From positions 11,070,078-11,134,077 of the forward strand of contig NC_061070.1 in NCBI RefSeq assembly GCF_021917145.1: a stretch of DNA of 64,000 nt. Reading direction: 5' to 3'. The notes under the pieces are model-generated. The model did no database searches. It saw only the letters and a list, made by a program, of their open reading frames with translations, and was not told the DNA's origin. Numbering within the stretch: position 1 is the stretch's first letter; every line of letters starts with the position of its first letter. A program made the position numbers and the translations under genes. This document shows, one piece after another, positions 1 through 12,331 of the stretch. This stretch comes from Hypomesus transpacificus (taxonomy: Eukaryota > Chordata > Actinopteri > Osmeriformes > Osmeridae).

Positions 1-1293
1 ATAAAAAGCAGTGGTAACTAAAGGAAGCAAGAATAGTGTAATTTATCATATTAGTATCACTGTGTTTTTCACACTATTACAATAAGCACTTCTATAACCA
101 AACCGTGCAATGCTTACTGAACCAATCACATCCCACATTTTGTTTGATTACTTTTCTTATGGATGGAACAAACAGATTAGTGGCAGACAATGAAAAATAA
201 AACCTAGAGATTAGACACACCTTATTGAGGGGTATTTGCAAAAATGGGGGGTATTAAATCTATTAAAATGTCATCAATCAGATGTATTTATTTAAATGCC
301 TTAGCATGTTGCCATATCCAACCCAAACAAAACAACAAACATGTTGCTATACAGGCTTTTGTGTGTTGTTTGATGGAAACTATTGCCAATTAACCGAGTT
401 TATTAACAAAAGACTCAACTGATAATGATGGTTGTTCTTTTGTCAAACAAGAGCCTCTTCAATGTGTCTAACCTCATTCAGTTAATAATTTAAAATGTTG
501 TAGATAATAATAAATATTCCATTAAAGCGCCTTCTTCAAAAATAGGAATGGTTTTGCCTACAATGTTAATACACTGAAATAAAGAGATTAAATCAAGAGT
601 TTACTGGGCTTGTAAAGTTGGGGTGTTTGTCCAGGTTGAATTGAAATTATGACATTTGTTTACCACTAATCCAGATGAAGAGATAAAGATTTCATTCAGG
701 ATTACGTGAGTAATTTCAAACCTTCTTGATGATCCTCTAGGAGGCAGCACAATTCCTGAGTTTGAGAGGTTCTTTAACATTCATTTACTGGCTTTGAACT
801 GATATGATATAAAAGTGATTACTGGGATTTAAATGATCAATGCAGTCAACTTTAAAACAGTGCGTGTATAGGCTATACAATCTTCAATCTGTTGGGAAAA
901 AACCCCATTACAACATAAACTATCAAATTGTAATTCTGTGACAGTTTGATGTCAAGTTAAATCAAGATTATGTAACTTTTGAATTCCACTGACGTTCACT
1001 AGTCAGTAAAGTTGGTAGATGCATTTCCCTCTTACCCCTCTTATGGATCCTACCCCAAATACTGAATGTTTGAATAGTTTTCTCACGAGACTGTCATTCG
1101 AGGAAAAGCCTCGCAAAAATCCAGTTGGAAACTCAGTTAGACACGTCACTGTTAAAAAGGGCATCACTTGTGTTGTATTGGCCAGGGAACACTAAACTGT
1201 GTGTAATAACTGAACATCAACCTTGCTCCCACCCTCAACTACCTGAGGAATCTTGAGGAGGGTCGGGCTTGAGTTGACTCTTGCAAGAGGAAT
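1..1293. other. Gene-free flank upstream of acss1
   Basis: The stretch is AT-rich, with no long reading frame, RNA gene or recognisable repeat. The last few hundred bases before the acss1 start codon must hold the 5' UTR and promoter if the first coding exon is also the first exon. No clear TATA box at a sensible distance was found. Confidence 0.5.
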
Positions 1294-4200
1294 ATGGCTG
1301 CATATAAAACCTGGAAAAGTTTGGCCCATTTTTTCATTAAAGAAAACACTTTCTTCAAGACCGGATACTTCCGAAAAAGCATATTTAACTCTCTAAAGTC
1401 TCCTCAACGTCTGGAGCGAACCATTTCTAGCATCGGCGATAGATACACGAATTTTTCACCGTGTTTGAGTTCTGTTCTTGCAGGGCGGTCTTACAAGGAA
1501 TTATACGATTTATCGGTTAAGGACCCAGATGTCTTTTGGGGGTCCATCGCTAAAGAGAGACTAACATGGATTAAACCATTTGATATCGTGAAGGATTGCG
1601 AGATTACAAATGCACAAACCAACTGGTTTGTGGGGGGTAAATTAAACGTATCTGGTAAGACATTTTCATTCTATTCATCCACATTCTATTGTCATTCGCA
1701 CGACTTTCCCACACTTTTTAACATGTAAATGAAAGACGCTTCTTTATGTCCACATTAGCATACTTGGTTTGCATGGCCAGGTTCTGTATGTATTTTATAT
1801 TTCAGTTGAACCTTCTGAAAATCCCTCCATTACTTGACAAACATTAAAGTTTAACCAAATAATACATTGTCATTGCCAGTCAATTGTTTGGATGTACACG
1901 TAGAGAAGCATCCTGACAGAGTCGCCCTCATCTGGGAGCGAGATGAACCAGGCACTGAAGTGAAAGTTACATATAGGTAAGACCTTGCAACCAAATTCAG
2001 ATCTAGTTTGGAGTAAATATCCTAAATGTTCTTGATGTACCACAGATTTACATCTGATACAGTATCTCATCCTCAATACGAGGCAGATGCCTTATCAAAA
2101 CTTGGAAACAGATAATGGATATGTAATATTGATATAATATGATCTCAATATTAACCTTGACATTTACATGGATGGATTAATTATTCATAATTGGATCTAC
2201 TCCAGCAATGGGCCCATGTTAAGACAAGACAAGTAATTATCTATAGTTGGTGCCTTCCAAGTATCGTTGTTATCCTTCAAAGTGTCGTTATCCTTCCAAG
2301 TATCCTTGTTAGGAATGGTTGATGTGTTTTGCGGCTGGACAGGAAATCTGCTGTGCATTTAGGTTTGTTTTTAAAGTCTAAAGGAAACAAAACAGTAACA
2401 ACTCAAAGTTAAGTTTCTACAATATTTAAAGCAGTAGAGTATAGTGTAACAACTGTAAATGAGAATCACTTAACCAAGCATAGCTATATCCTGTTCTGTA
2501 TCTGTATGTAAACAGGAAGCAAGGGGCTGTCCAGGGGCTGAACCTCTGCCAAATGTCCAATAAAGAGCTTCTTGGACAATAATTTCAATGCAGAGAAAAA
2601 TGAGACACTGAATACAGTTCATGGTTGTTTTGTAATGGATAGCCTGCATCACTTAAGATCAGTGGACCGAGGTAGCCTGGTGCTAGATGGGCCTTGATTT
2701 GAACCTGACAGACCACAGCTCTCAGGTATCTCACAACTGCATGTCTGAATTCCTCTTTTGTCCAACAGAGAGCTGCTTGAGACAACATGCCGCTTGGCCA
2801 ACACACTGAAGAGACATGGAATCCACAAAGGGGACCGAGTGGCCATCTACATGCCAGTGTCACCTCTGGCTGTGGCAGCCATGCTGGCATGTGCTCGTAT
2901 TGGTGCTGTGCACACAGTGGTGTTTGCTGGTTTCAGCTCAGAGGCCCTGGCAGGCAGGATTCAAGATGGTGGGTGACAAATGACCATCCCTTTGTAACTT
3001 TTGAGGTGTTGTTGGTGAGCTTTCGTCTAAAGTGCAGTCCTAACGAAAGTTTTAGTGACATTGCAGATTTATGTAAAGGATAGCCAAATGCCATAAATAA
3101 ATCCACACTCAACCCCTTATTAAAGTACATCATTATAATTAAATGTATATGTTAGTAGCTGAAGGTACACTTGTATAGAATGTTCATGCATAAAGCAAAA
3201 GGAAGGTTGTAATTGTTAATGGAATGACCTTGTGAGGCCTTAACACATGTCACAAGATGTTATGGTCTAACAGGTTGCCCTGGAATGCATTTCAAGGACA
3301 GGTTTTGTGTACAGTTGCTAGCCACAAAGTCTAAACAATACACTTGCCCACTTAAATGTATATGTGGGGTATATGGGCAGTCAGTCTCACAGACCTACTG
3401 ATGTGAGAATCTTTTTTTCTGAATTTAAGAGCTGTTATCTGTAATCATACAAAGCTCAAATAATGCTTTAAGCCTGTGCCCTTAAATAAGGCTTAATCTT
3501 AGCATGAGTTTACTGTAAATTTAGCTTATCTGCTGTTTAAAGTCAAAGGATGAATGAGGTTAGAACAGACTACAGTTCCAAATGAATATGAACTCATAAT
3601 CGCTTATTTTCTGTCTGGTTTTAAACTATAGTATAGCGAGGAGAATAATGGGATTTTCAGGATTTCAGCTCGGCTCACACTGTATTTCCTTCATTGCTGC
3701 AGCAGTGTTTCATTTTGTAACTTTGGACTCCTCCTTTTTTGCACACTGCCTGAGTTATTAATGGGAACGACGTGGACCATCAGCACAGACCAGTTCCACA
3801 TTTCCTCCGCTCTTTTACTCCAATTGTCCCTGCAGCTCAGTGTAAGGTTGTGGTAACCTGTAACCAGGCTGTTAGAGGGGGAAAAGTCATAGACCTGAAG
3901 CCCACTGTGGACACCGCTGTGAAGAGCTGCCCCTCCATCCAGCATGTGTTTGTGGCCCAGAGGACCAGCACCCTGGCTTCCATGGGCCAGCTGGATGTCC
4001 CACTGGAGGAGGTACAGTAGAACCTCTATTTCTTGGAACTGTAACATGACAAGGTCATCCATCAGTCTGCTTTGTGGTTATGCCTCGCTTATGAATGAGA
4101 AACCGTTGTGGCGTCATGTGACTTTACCATCACTTCAGTGACAGAGTCACTCTCTCTCTCCCCCATAGGCCATGGCTAAGGAGCTGGGGGAGTGTGCTCC

Positions 4201-7200
4201 AGAGCCTATGGACAGCGAGGATATGCTCTTTATGCTTTACACTTCTGGTAGTACAGGCAAACCCAAAGGCATAGTCCACACCCAGGCTGGCTATCTGCTC
4301 TATGCTGCCTTAACTCATCAGGTAGGGCTTCCCCCCCACAACACCCACATTTGTGGAAATCGAGACAGTATCTGGTGAGTTGAAGCAGTCACCATGGTTG
4401 ATGCAGGGCAGATACCACACTGTCTCATGAAACAGATGCCCTGGTTTAGCCTGCAGATAGATGTAACTGAAGCGAAAGACCCATGAACAGTGTGATCCAA
4501 GATGGGTTTAATTGGGGTTATAGACAGTGCAGTCATAACAATAGAGATGATTCTGCCATGTGATTCAGAACACAAGAGCTCAGAGGAACCATTCATTCCA
4601 TGAATCCCATTTCATGAGAACACTGGCCTCATTCCATTATCTAATTTGACAAACAAATAAAAACATCTGTTCTGCCCAGCTTTTTCCTGAGGGTGTGTAT
4701 GCATGTAAGGATTGACTGACACAAATCTGGCACAATATTGCTGATAACAATCAAATGAAAATATGTCCCCAAATTTGCACGAGATGTGCTGCTAATTTCT
4801 AAAGTAGCTTAGCGGCTCAAACCCATAATAACAGACGTTGCAGGGCATCACTGTGTCTCTTGTTGGCACGTCACTTTTGGATAATAACCAATAATAGACA
4901 AAGCTGCTTTATCTGTGTATCCCCCTGAAAAGGACCGGGCCCCTTGGGCCAGTGCCAGGCCAGAGACCTGTGATGTGTGCCAGGCTGAGAAGCCCTGCTC
5001 AAGCAAGGGGACTATTAATGGGCAGCCATGTTAAATGGAGAAATCAAAATGGACAGATATTCCATAGCCTATTTGTTTTTTTCTTTGTTTATTCTTTATC
5101 CTGCTTGTTTGAATAGGGTGTGGGTAATGAGAGTTGTACACTGAGTCAAAGCAGAAATAGATGGGATTAGAACCCATTCCATGCGTGTGTGTAAAATGAA
5201 TACACATAGTTCCAAATTCAGGAGCAAACTGCCCACATGCAATTATTCAAAATAAGATTTTGTGCTATTAAAAAGCAGTTGTCCGTCACATTATCCGTGT
5301 TACGTAAGACGCGTGGTGACACGCAATTTGCCTCCACATTATTTGCCCCCAAAAAATTAGAAATTATTGCTGATGTGACAATCCATTCCATATTGTTGCA
5401 GTATGTGTTCGACTACCACCCTGGGGACGTGTTTGGCTGCGTGGCAGACATCGGCTGGGTGACGGGTCACAGCTACGTGGTCTACGGCCCCCTGTGCAAC
5501 GGGGCCACAACGGTTCTGTTTGAGAGTACTCCTGTGTACCCTGACCCTGGTAGGACATCACAGTGATAGCAGGGAGCCTGCACAGTCAACTAAAGGGAGC
5601 CATTATTAGACTAAAGGACAAGCATGCTGTGAAAGCATTGAACTATAAGACCGTCCGGAGATACTTTACTACAAGTATTTAAATACAGTATACTTTACTG
5701 AGAAATTCTGACTTTGGTACAAAAATATGTTTCTTCTTCATTGATCATAGTCTTGGAAGGTGAATTTCCATAATCAGAATCAGAATTGTGTTTATTTGCC
5801 AAGTACGTTTTCACAAACAAGAAATTTGCTGTGGTGGGCAGGTGCATATAATTCTAAGGTTAGCCGGTTTGCCCTTATCATCATAAAGATAGCAAGACAA
5901 TCAGGTGACCTTGTTATGATCATGGTCCTTATGTCACCACTGCATCCTTTTGCAACATACACATACTGATGCTTTTAACACAAGAGGGCAAAGGCATACA
6001 CAAATAGGTTTTTTCTTCATTTACTGATCTGCTCATTTAGATATTGAGTTACTCTTATCTACACATCAATGTAGTATATATATGTAATCTATGTCCTAAT
6101 GTTCAAATCAAAGCTGTATCTAACTTCTGAAATCCCTGTATTATGGAATCCTTAGTGTCAAAGGGATAGCCACGACATGAATGAAAGTGTTTTAGTGGCA
6201 GTGCTCAATTGCGTGAGTGACTCATTAACTGTCTTTATGATGACCAGTTGTAGAAAGAGGGAGTGTTTCAAAGCTTTGTCAGTTAATTGTTAAACTTCCT
6301 GCAAGTAGGTTTACAATAAGTTCCCAAGGCCAGCAGTCACTGCCCTCTTCTCAGGTCCAGTTTGAAATATCCTGTTCTTGTTTCTGTGACTCCTCACCAT
6401 ATTGTATATTCCAAAGAGCCACAGTGCAAGAGGAAACAGGAAGTGGTCAATATTATAAACGTAGATGAGGATTAAAAACACGCTGAACAGTGAGCACGTC
6501 AAATGAAATAAGTGTGTGTATGTAAGTGTATTTTCACATGCGTAGGGCGCTACTGGGAGACTGTGCAGCGACTGGGCATCAATCAGTTTTACGGCGCGCC
6601 CACCGCTATCAGGTTGCTCCTGAAGTATGAGGAGAGCTGGGTGAAGAAGTACGATAGGTCCTCCCTTAGGATCCTTGGCTCTGGTAAGATGACAGGAGAG
6701 GAACAAGGGCCAAATATATAGCCTGTAACTTAAATAATCATTGGCTCTTTTATCATGGAAAGACTGTGCAACATTTCATATTGTATCGTGACATGTTCAA
6801 TGTCAAGTGGAATAAGAGGCATTAACATGATAAGATTAGTCCAAATTCCAATCTGTCATGGTAATTACTTGCATTATCAAATATATTTATAGCCTCAAAC
6901 TCCAGGTTATGAGTACTTCTTAAGTAGTAATTAGCTCATGGATCTTGAGAGCAATTAATCAAATATTAATTGACATACTTAGCAGCAACACATTAACACT
7001 AATCATCAACAACAATCAAACATTCATCGTTTGTACTATTACTGTATGTTACCTTACAGTTGGCGAGCCAATCAATCATGAGGCTTGGGAGTGGTTCAAT
7101 AATGTGGTTGGCGATGGACGATGCCCCTTAGTGGACACATGGTGGCAGACAGGTAAAAATTCAAAATCCCTACAGTTCACTCCATAATAACATTGGCATA

Positions 7201-10200
7201 TTATATATATATATAAGATATTAAATATCTTGTGTAGGTGCAGCATTACTGCAGTCAAAACCATATACTGAAGGGTTAAATTCAAAAGGTGGTCCTGTGT
7301 TAAAGAGCTGAAAGGCCAAGCGTTATTTGAAAAGGGTACTTCTCTTTGAGTGTTTTTGGTGAAGGTTTATTGCAGTGCCATATTTCATTCATGATCACAT
7401 GATACAAGATATTGCACTTATGTCAATATCTTTCCAAATGTTTCCAAATAAAATCTAAAAGCAACACCAGTGCAGTCCTGCATGATTTCAGGAGCATAAG
7501 TCTTTTCAGTTTCAGGCACATCTTAATTTGTTGTGGTGGTTTCTTTGCTTATCTGACCAGTAAGTCTGTCTGATACTATGTTTATCAGTTGGTTTAACCC
7601 TAATTTGCGATTAGCACAAGGAACGTCTGCATGGCCAGTTGAGAATGAATTAAAATATTCTTCTTCTCTGCACGCAGTCACCCCTGATCCCCATAATCCC
7701 CCCCCCCCTCTCTCTCAGCAGAACAAGGAGGTTTGTGAGCAGCAGGGTCATGACCTAATTCCTTGAAAATCACTTTCCGGCGTTGTCTCCTGGCATATGT
7801 GCAGGGGGGGGGGGGGGTTCTAGGGGTCTCTCAAGTACTCCACTGTTCAAGTATTCAGAGCACATTTCCTTTCCTTCTGTAATTCCTTTTGATCAAGGTG
7901 CAAAGTAACTGTTCAGTCACTGCCACAGGTGCTGAGATAGTCCCTTGTCATGTTTAACGTTAAATATTTGACTAACTAGGGTAATATTGTCAGCTGAAAG
8001 ATGTGGCCTTTCAAAGACCTGATACCTCATATCATGTAAAGTCGAAACTAGATGCATTGTGTATTAACACCCTCTTTCTTCACCCCCCCCCCGCCCCTGC
8101 CCCTCCCCCTCTAGAGACGGGAGGTGTGTGTATCGCCCCTCGGCCGGCAGAGGAGGGGGCTGAGATTGTCCCCGCCATGGCCATGAGGCCATTCTTCGGC
8201 ATCGAGCCTGTTCTCATGGGGGAAAAGGTGACAATCACCCACATTCTTGTCCCTGTCTTGATGCACAGAACCAGTTGATACCACCCAGCCTGTGTGAGGA
8301 GCTCCCCATAAACATTCGATGAAAACATTTTCCGAAAAAAAGATCCTGTGTCTGTGAACCAAAGGCCATGTCCAATATAGTCATGACTCCTTTGAGAATG
8401 GAGTCTCAGACTTTAGCCTCAGAGACCAGTTTCCTCACAGGCCATAAAGGAACGCAAACTTAAACTCATCCAGTTTGTCCAGGATAACACCCAACAATGC
8501 TGTGCACACTGCTACTTAGAGAGTGAAAAGCAGAGTATCTCTCCTGCCTTTCCATCACCCTTCTAACTTTCTCAGGATATTGGGGGGATTTTCTCAGTTA
8601 GTCGCACTCTTCACAGATTAAGAGGAGATCTAGAAGGTTTTAGTCCTTCAATCTCTCAGGCTTGACCTCACTTGACCCCCGCGGTCGAGGAGTCACAACC
8701 CCCTTACAGTACCTCCTTTCAAATTACAATTAAACTCGCCAGTATATGTTTTCATTGATTAACAGAATGGAAGGGCTTTGTTGGCAGCATGACCCCACAA
8801 CTTGATCTCCGCTATTTTCCCTCTTCTCCCTTGCTAACGAATAATCTTAAATTCACATTTACACTACTGCTGAGGTCAGGTTTTGTTTGTAAAATGTTTT
8901 TTATTAAATAATTGATCTTATTTCTCTTAATTTCTTAATTGTCTCCAAAGGGGGAACCAATATCAGGCAATAACGTCAGTGGAGCTCTCTGTATCAAGCA
9001 GCCATGGCCTGGAATGGCAAGGACCATCTTTGGAGACCATCAAAGATTTGTGGAAGCATATTTTAAACCATACCCTGGTGAGTTCACTATTCATCATTGC
9101 TTTAGTCTTAAATTACATAAGCTACTTAAACTGAAGTTTTATTGATTGCGGAAGTAACATGCACAGGAGGTCAATATATACTGAATATAAAATATGCAAA
9201 AGACTGACTGACATAACAAATATTACGTAACTGCAAACATGTGCCTCAAAATCCAGGCCAGCAATAGTTGTAATTGGTCTATGCATGGTGTGAGTCAAGT
9301 ATGTTAGTGGTAGTAGTGGAAGTGTCCATCCAGCCTCCTTGCTGACCTCTTCACCCCCCAGCTGGGTCAGGTCTTTGGTTGGAAGGACTTCCGGAAGCAC
9401 TCAGTTGAGCACCTTGGCACAATCAGTCTGTTACTAAAAGTGCTCTTCTGCCTGAACATGGTGTCAAGTAGACAGTGGAAGACATCCTCCATAATGGCAA
9501 TCAGTATATGCATGTAGGGTTAGTTATGTCTGCAGTACAGGCATGTGTCACCGACAGCTCTATGTTGACATGGTGGAGATAACGGTTAAGAAAGGATCAT
9601 ACATTCTATTTTATTATTAAGGAGGTATGTACCGGATTGCCTTTTTTGTTCCAGGTCACTACTTCACAGGCGATGGAGCGTACCGCTCTAAAGAGGGCTA
9701 CTATCAGATCACAGGACGAATGGATGATGTCATCAACATCAGTGGTCATCGATTGGGGACAGCTGAGATTGAGGATGCTCTGGTGAGAACACTTGCATCC
9801 AGCCTGCAATTTGTGTTGTGTGTTTATTGTAAGATTCAATATGATGAGTGTTTTTATTTGTATCTGAAATGAATGTTTGACGTTTGTTTCTTAGGATGAG
9901 CACCCAGATGTTCCTGAGACTGCTGTGGTTGGCGTCTCCCATGAAATCAAAGGAGAGGGTAAAATACAGTTTAAACCCTCTATCATCTACTACATTACAT
10001 TTAGTCATTTAGCAGACACTCTTATCCAGAGCGACTTACAGTAAGTACAGGGACATTCCCCTGAGGCAAGTAGGGTGAAGTGCCTTGCCCAGGGACACAA
10101 TGTCATTGTGGCACGGCCAGGAATTGAACCAGCAACCTTCTGATTCATAGCCCGATTCTCTAACCACTCAGCCATCTGACCCCCCCCCCCCTCCCCCACT

Positions 10201-11091
10201 CGTTACACACACCTACCCACAGTTGGCAACGTACAGCAATGTTATCAGCCAGCTGCAGAAACTGCTTGCTATCACGAGCACCTCCGGTTTCTTTGGCCCT
10301 ATACCCTCTGTTCTTGGAACAATACACACAAACCCTCAACCGTTTTCAACTGCAAGTTCACGTAATCTATTCTATTGAATGGTCAGTTAGGGACCTTTTC
10401 TTAGTACCGTGTGTTACATAGGTTAATTATCAACCATATCAAAAAGGGGAAATTGATATAGTAGGTTTTGTTTTGTTAAAAGAGTGACTACACTGATGAA
10501 TATGCGTTGCTGGTTTTGTCTAGCTTCTGATACTTTAGTACCACCCAGTGGTGTTAAGGGGTAACAGCAGGCAGTGTGGAAAACATAACGTGTTTTTGCC
10601 AGTGCTGCGAGATTGATCACGTTTTTCCTTCTCTTGTCCACCAGTACCATTTGCATTTGTAGTTTTGAAAAAGGATGCATATCAGAATCAAGCAACTGTG
10701 GTTGGAGAATTGAGAGGCTTGGTTGCCACCAAGATAGCCAAGTATGCTGTCCCACACCACTTTCTGGTAGGAATACACACTGGTACTCCCCGGACATATT
10801 GACTTTTGGTAATCGGAAATAGTAATTATGGATGTATGCCCTGAATGTTAAAGAAGGTCATTCCATCTCTCTTATTATTATTATAGTTGACCTATTTGGG
10901 ATTTGTTTCAGGTGGTCAAGAGGCTTCCAAAAACGCGCTCTGGGAAGATCATGAGGCGTATTCTGCGAAAGATTGCCATGGAACAGACAGGAGACATGGG
11001 AGATGTATCCACATTGGATGACCCCTCTGTTGTTACAGAGATCATTGCAGCTCATGCCCAGTATAAGATCTTAAAGTCAAAGAATAACTAG
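1294..11091 (+). CDS. acss1: Acetyl-CoA synthetase, mitochondrial (acyl-CoA synthetase short-chain family member 1)
   Basis: This enzyme activates acetate to acetyl-CoA with ATP in the mitochondrial matrix. Fourteen coding exons: 1294-1654, 1880-1976, 2769-2968, 3836-4011, 4169-4321, 5402-5549, 6546-6683, 7060-7152, 8115-8227, 8951-9077, 9655-9782, 9895-9958, 10645-10766 and 10912-11091. They total 2100 nt (699 aa; human ACSS1 is 689). Family motifs appear in order: the nucleotide-binding loop [11 protein letters not shown] in exon 5, YGAPTA in exon 7, DTWWQTETGG across exons 8/9, YFTGDGAYR and [13 protein letters not shown] in exon 11, and the C-terminal PKTRSGK with the catalytic lysine in exon 14. 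The Lys/Arg/Phe-rich, acid-poor first 45 residues fit a mitochondrial targeting peptide and favour ACSS1 over cytosolic ACSS2. The start is the first ATG of the open first exon. All junctions are GT/AG and in phase, so the gene looks intact. Introns hold a SINE and other repeats. Confidence 0.96.
5768..5855 (+). repeat. Fragment of a dispersed fish retroelement 3' end (acss1 intron 6)
   Basis: The AATCAGAATCAGAATTGTGT start followed by a TTTATTTGCCAAGTA-like segment resembles a very common fish repeat tail. I recognise it from memory only. It is short and lies wholly inside an intron. Confidence 0.5.
9988..10186 (-). mobile_element. tRNA-derived SINE, reverse orientation (acss1 intron 12)
   Basis: Read on the minus strand, it starts with a tRNA-like head (GTCAGATGGCTGAGTGGTTA, then a GGTTCAATTCC B-box). 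A body with GGCAAGGCACTTCACCCTA follows, and it ends in the tail TGGATAAGAGTGTCTGCTAAATGACTAAATG (split here: TGGATAAGAGTGTCTGC plus TAAATGACTAAATG). The same head, body and tail recur at 40871 and 48366, and the tail alone at 54836, so it is one dispersed family. Confidence 0.85.
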
Positions 11092-11678
11092 GAACAAAGC
11101 TAGTGCATGAAGCTTGCTTCACTTACAGATTCATTTAGTTTCTGATATTGTAAAGTGGATTCATGTTTTTAACCTAAGTGGGGAACAATGAACAAATAGA
11201 TTAGCATACGCACAACATTTTTGTTCAGATGACACAAATGATATTAAGCATGATGAAAATTGCATTTTTAAAAGTGTTCACTATGTACGCCTTATATGAG
11301 AGATTTGGTCCAAGATTGTGTAACAGCTGTGGTTTCATTGTGATGAATAACAGCTAAAGCCTCTTTACAGTTTACAACTAACACCTCCCCCTTCTATCCA
11401 TGATGATATTCCTGTATAGAGCAGACTTCCTGGTCTTGTGGCTTGATTGAGAATGATTCAACGTGTCAATAGACAAAATAGGGGTACATTGAAGATATTT
11501 CTTTTGTAAGTACATAATTACAATTTTGTAATTAACTATATGTTGTAAAGAGATTGCGCTTCTAGTGTTAAAGGGAATTGTATGACCATAAGCCTAAGGT
11601 AGGCTACAGTGTGCAAGATGATATCCTATGAAATACTATGCCATATTGAAATTATACCAGCTTCACAGTATGTGACCT

Positions 11679-11684
11679 AATAAA
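11679..11684 (+). terminator. Candidate polyadenylation signal of acss1
   Basis: AATAAA lies about 590 bp after the acss1 stop codon and before the next gene. The stretch from 11092 to here is taken as the 3' UTR; it contains no other gene. Confidence 0.55.
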
Positions 11685-11855
11685 GCAATAATGTCTAGAA
11701 AATGCCAAGCATTTGATTTGAGTGAAGACGTTAAATGAAGTAAAATGTGTTAAGAGTATTCTAAAAAATGCTTTGTAAGGTACACAAATAACAACTGGTG
11801 ATAAAAACTTCAAATTACTTAAGTATATTCCTACAGATTATCATAGAAAGCAGAT

Positions 11856-12124
11856 CAGGGGCAAATCTAGGTTCGCACTTTTGGGGGGGCTAAGCCCCTA
11901 GATAAAACCTATTATTTTTCCTGTGACCCAGCAAAACTAGGGGGGCCTGGGGGCATGTTCCTCCAGAAGAAAGTTTTGAAAATATCATTTTAAATTGTGT
12001 CCTCTAGTGGGTTTTAGGAAGAGAAATTAACAAATGTAGATTTAAAATTATACATACATATTTTATAATAATATTTTTTTGGGGGGGCTAATGAAACTTT
12101 GAAAAAGGGCTAGATACGCCCATG
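11856..12124. mobile_element. Short non-autonomous hAT-like element (MITE)
   Basis: The 269-bp element starts CAGGGGCAAATCTAG and ends with the near-complement CTAGATACGCCCATG. The flanks are AAGCAGAT on the left and AAACAGAT on the right, matching at 7 of 8 positions; an 8-bp target duplication is the hAT hallmark. The interior is AT-rich with G runs and no coding capacity. It sits between acss1 and the zinc-finger gene. Confidence 0.75.
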
Positions 12125-12331
12125 AAACAGATGGTTTCCATTCGGTTAGTTATGTTAGAATGTAAAACATTCAACCATAGCCTTCCTTTCCTGGAAATTT
12201 TACCACTAGATGGCAGCAGTCTATTTGGAACGTTGAAGCGTAAACCACCGACTGTCGTAAAACGTTGCTACTAAATCACTTTACGATCAAAACAACCGTT
12301 CAGCTCGAAGTAACTCAGTTTGTATAGTAAA

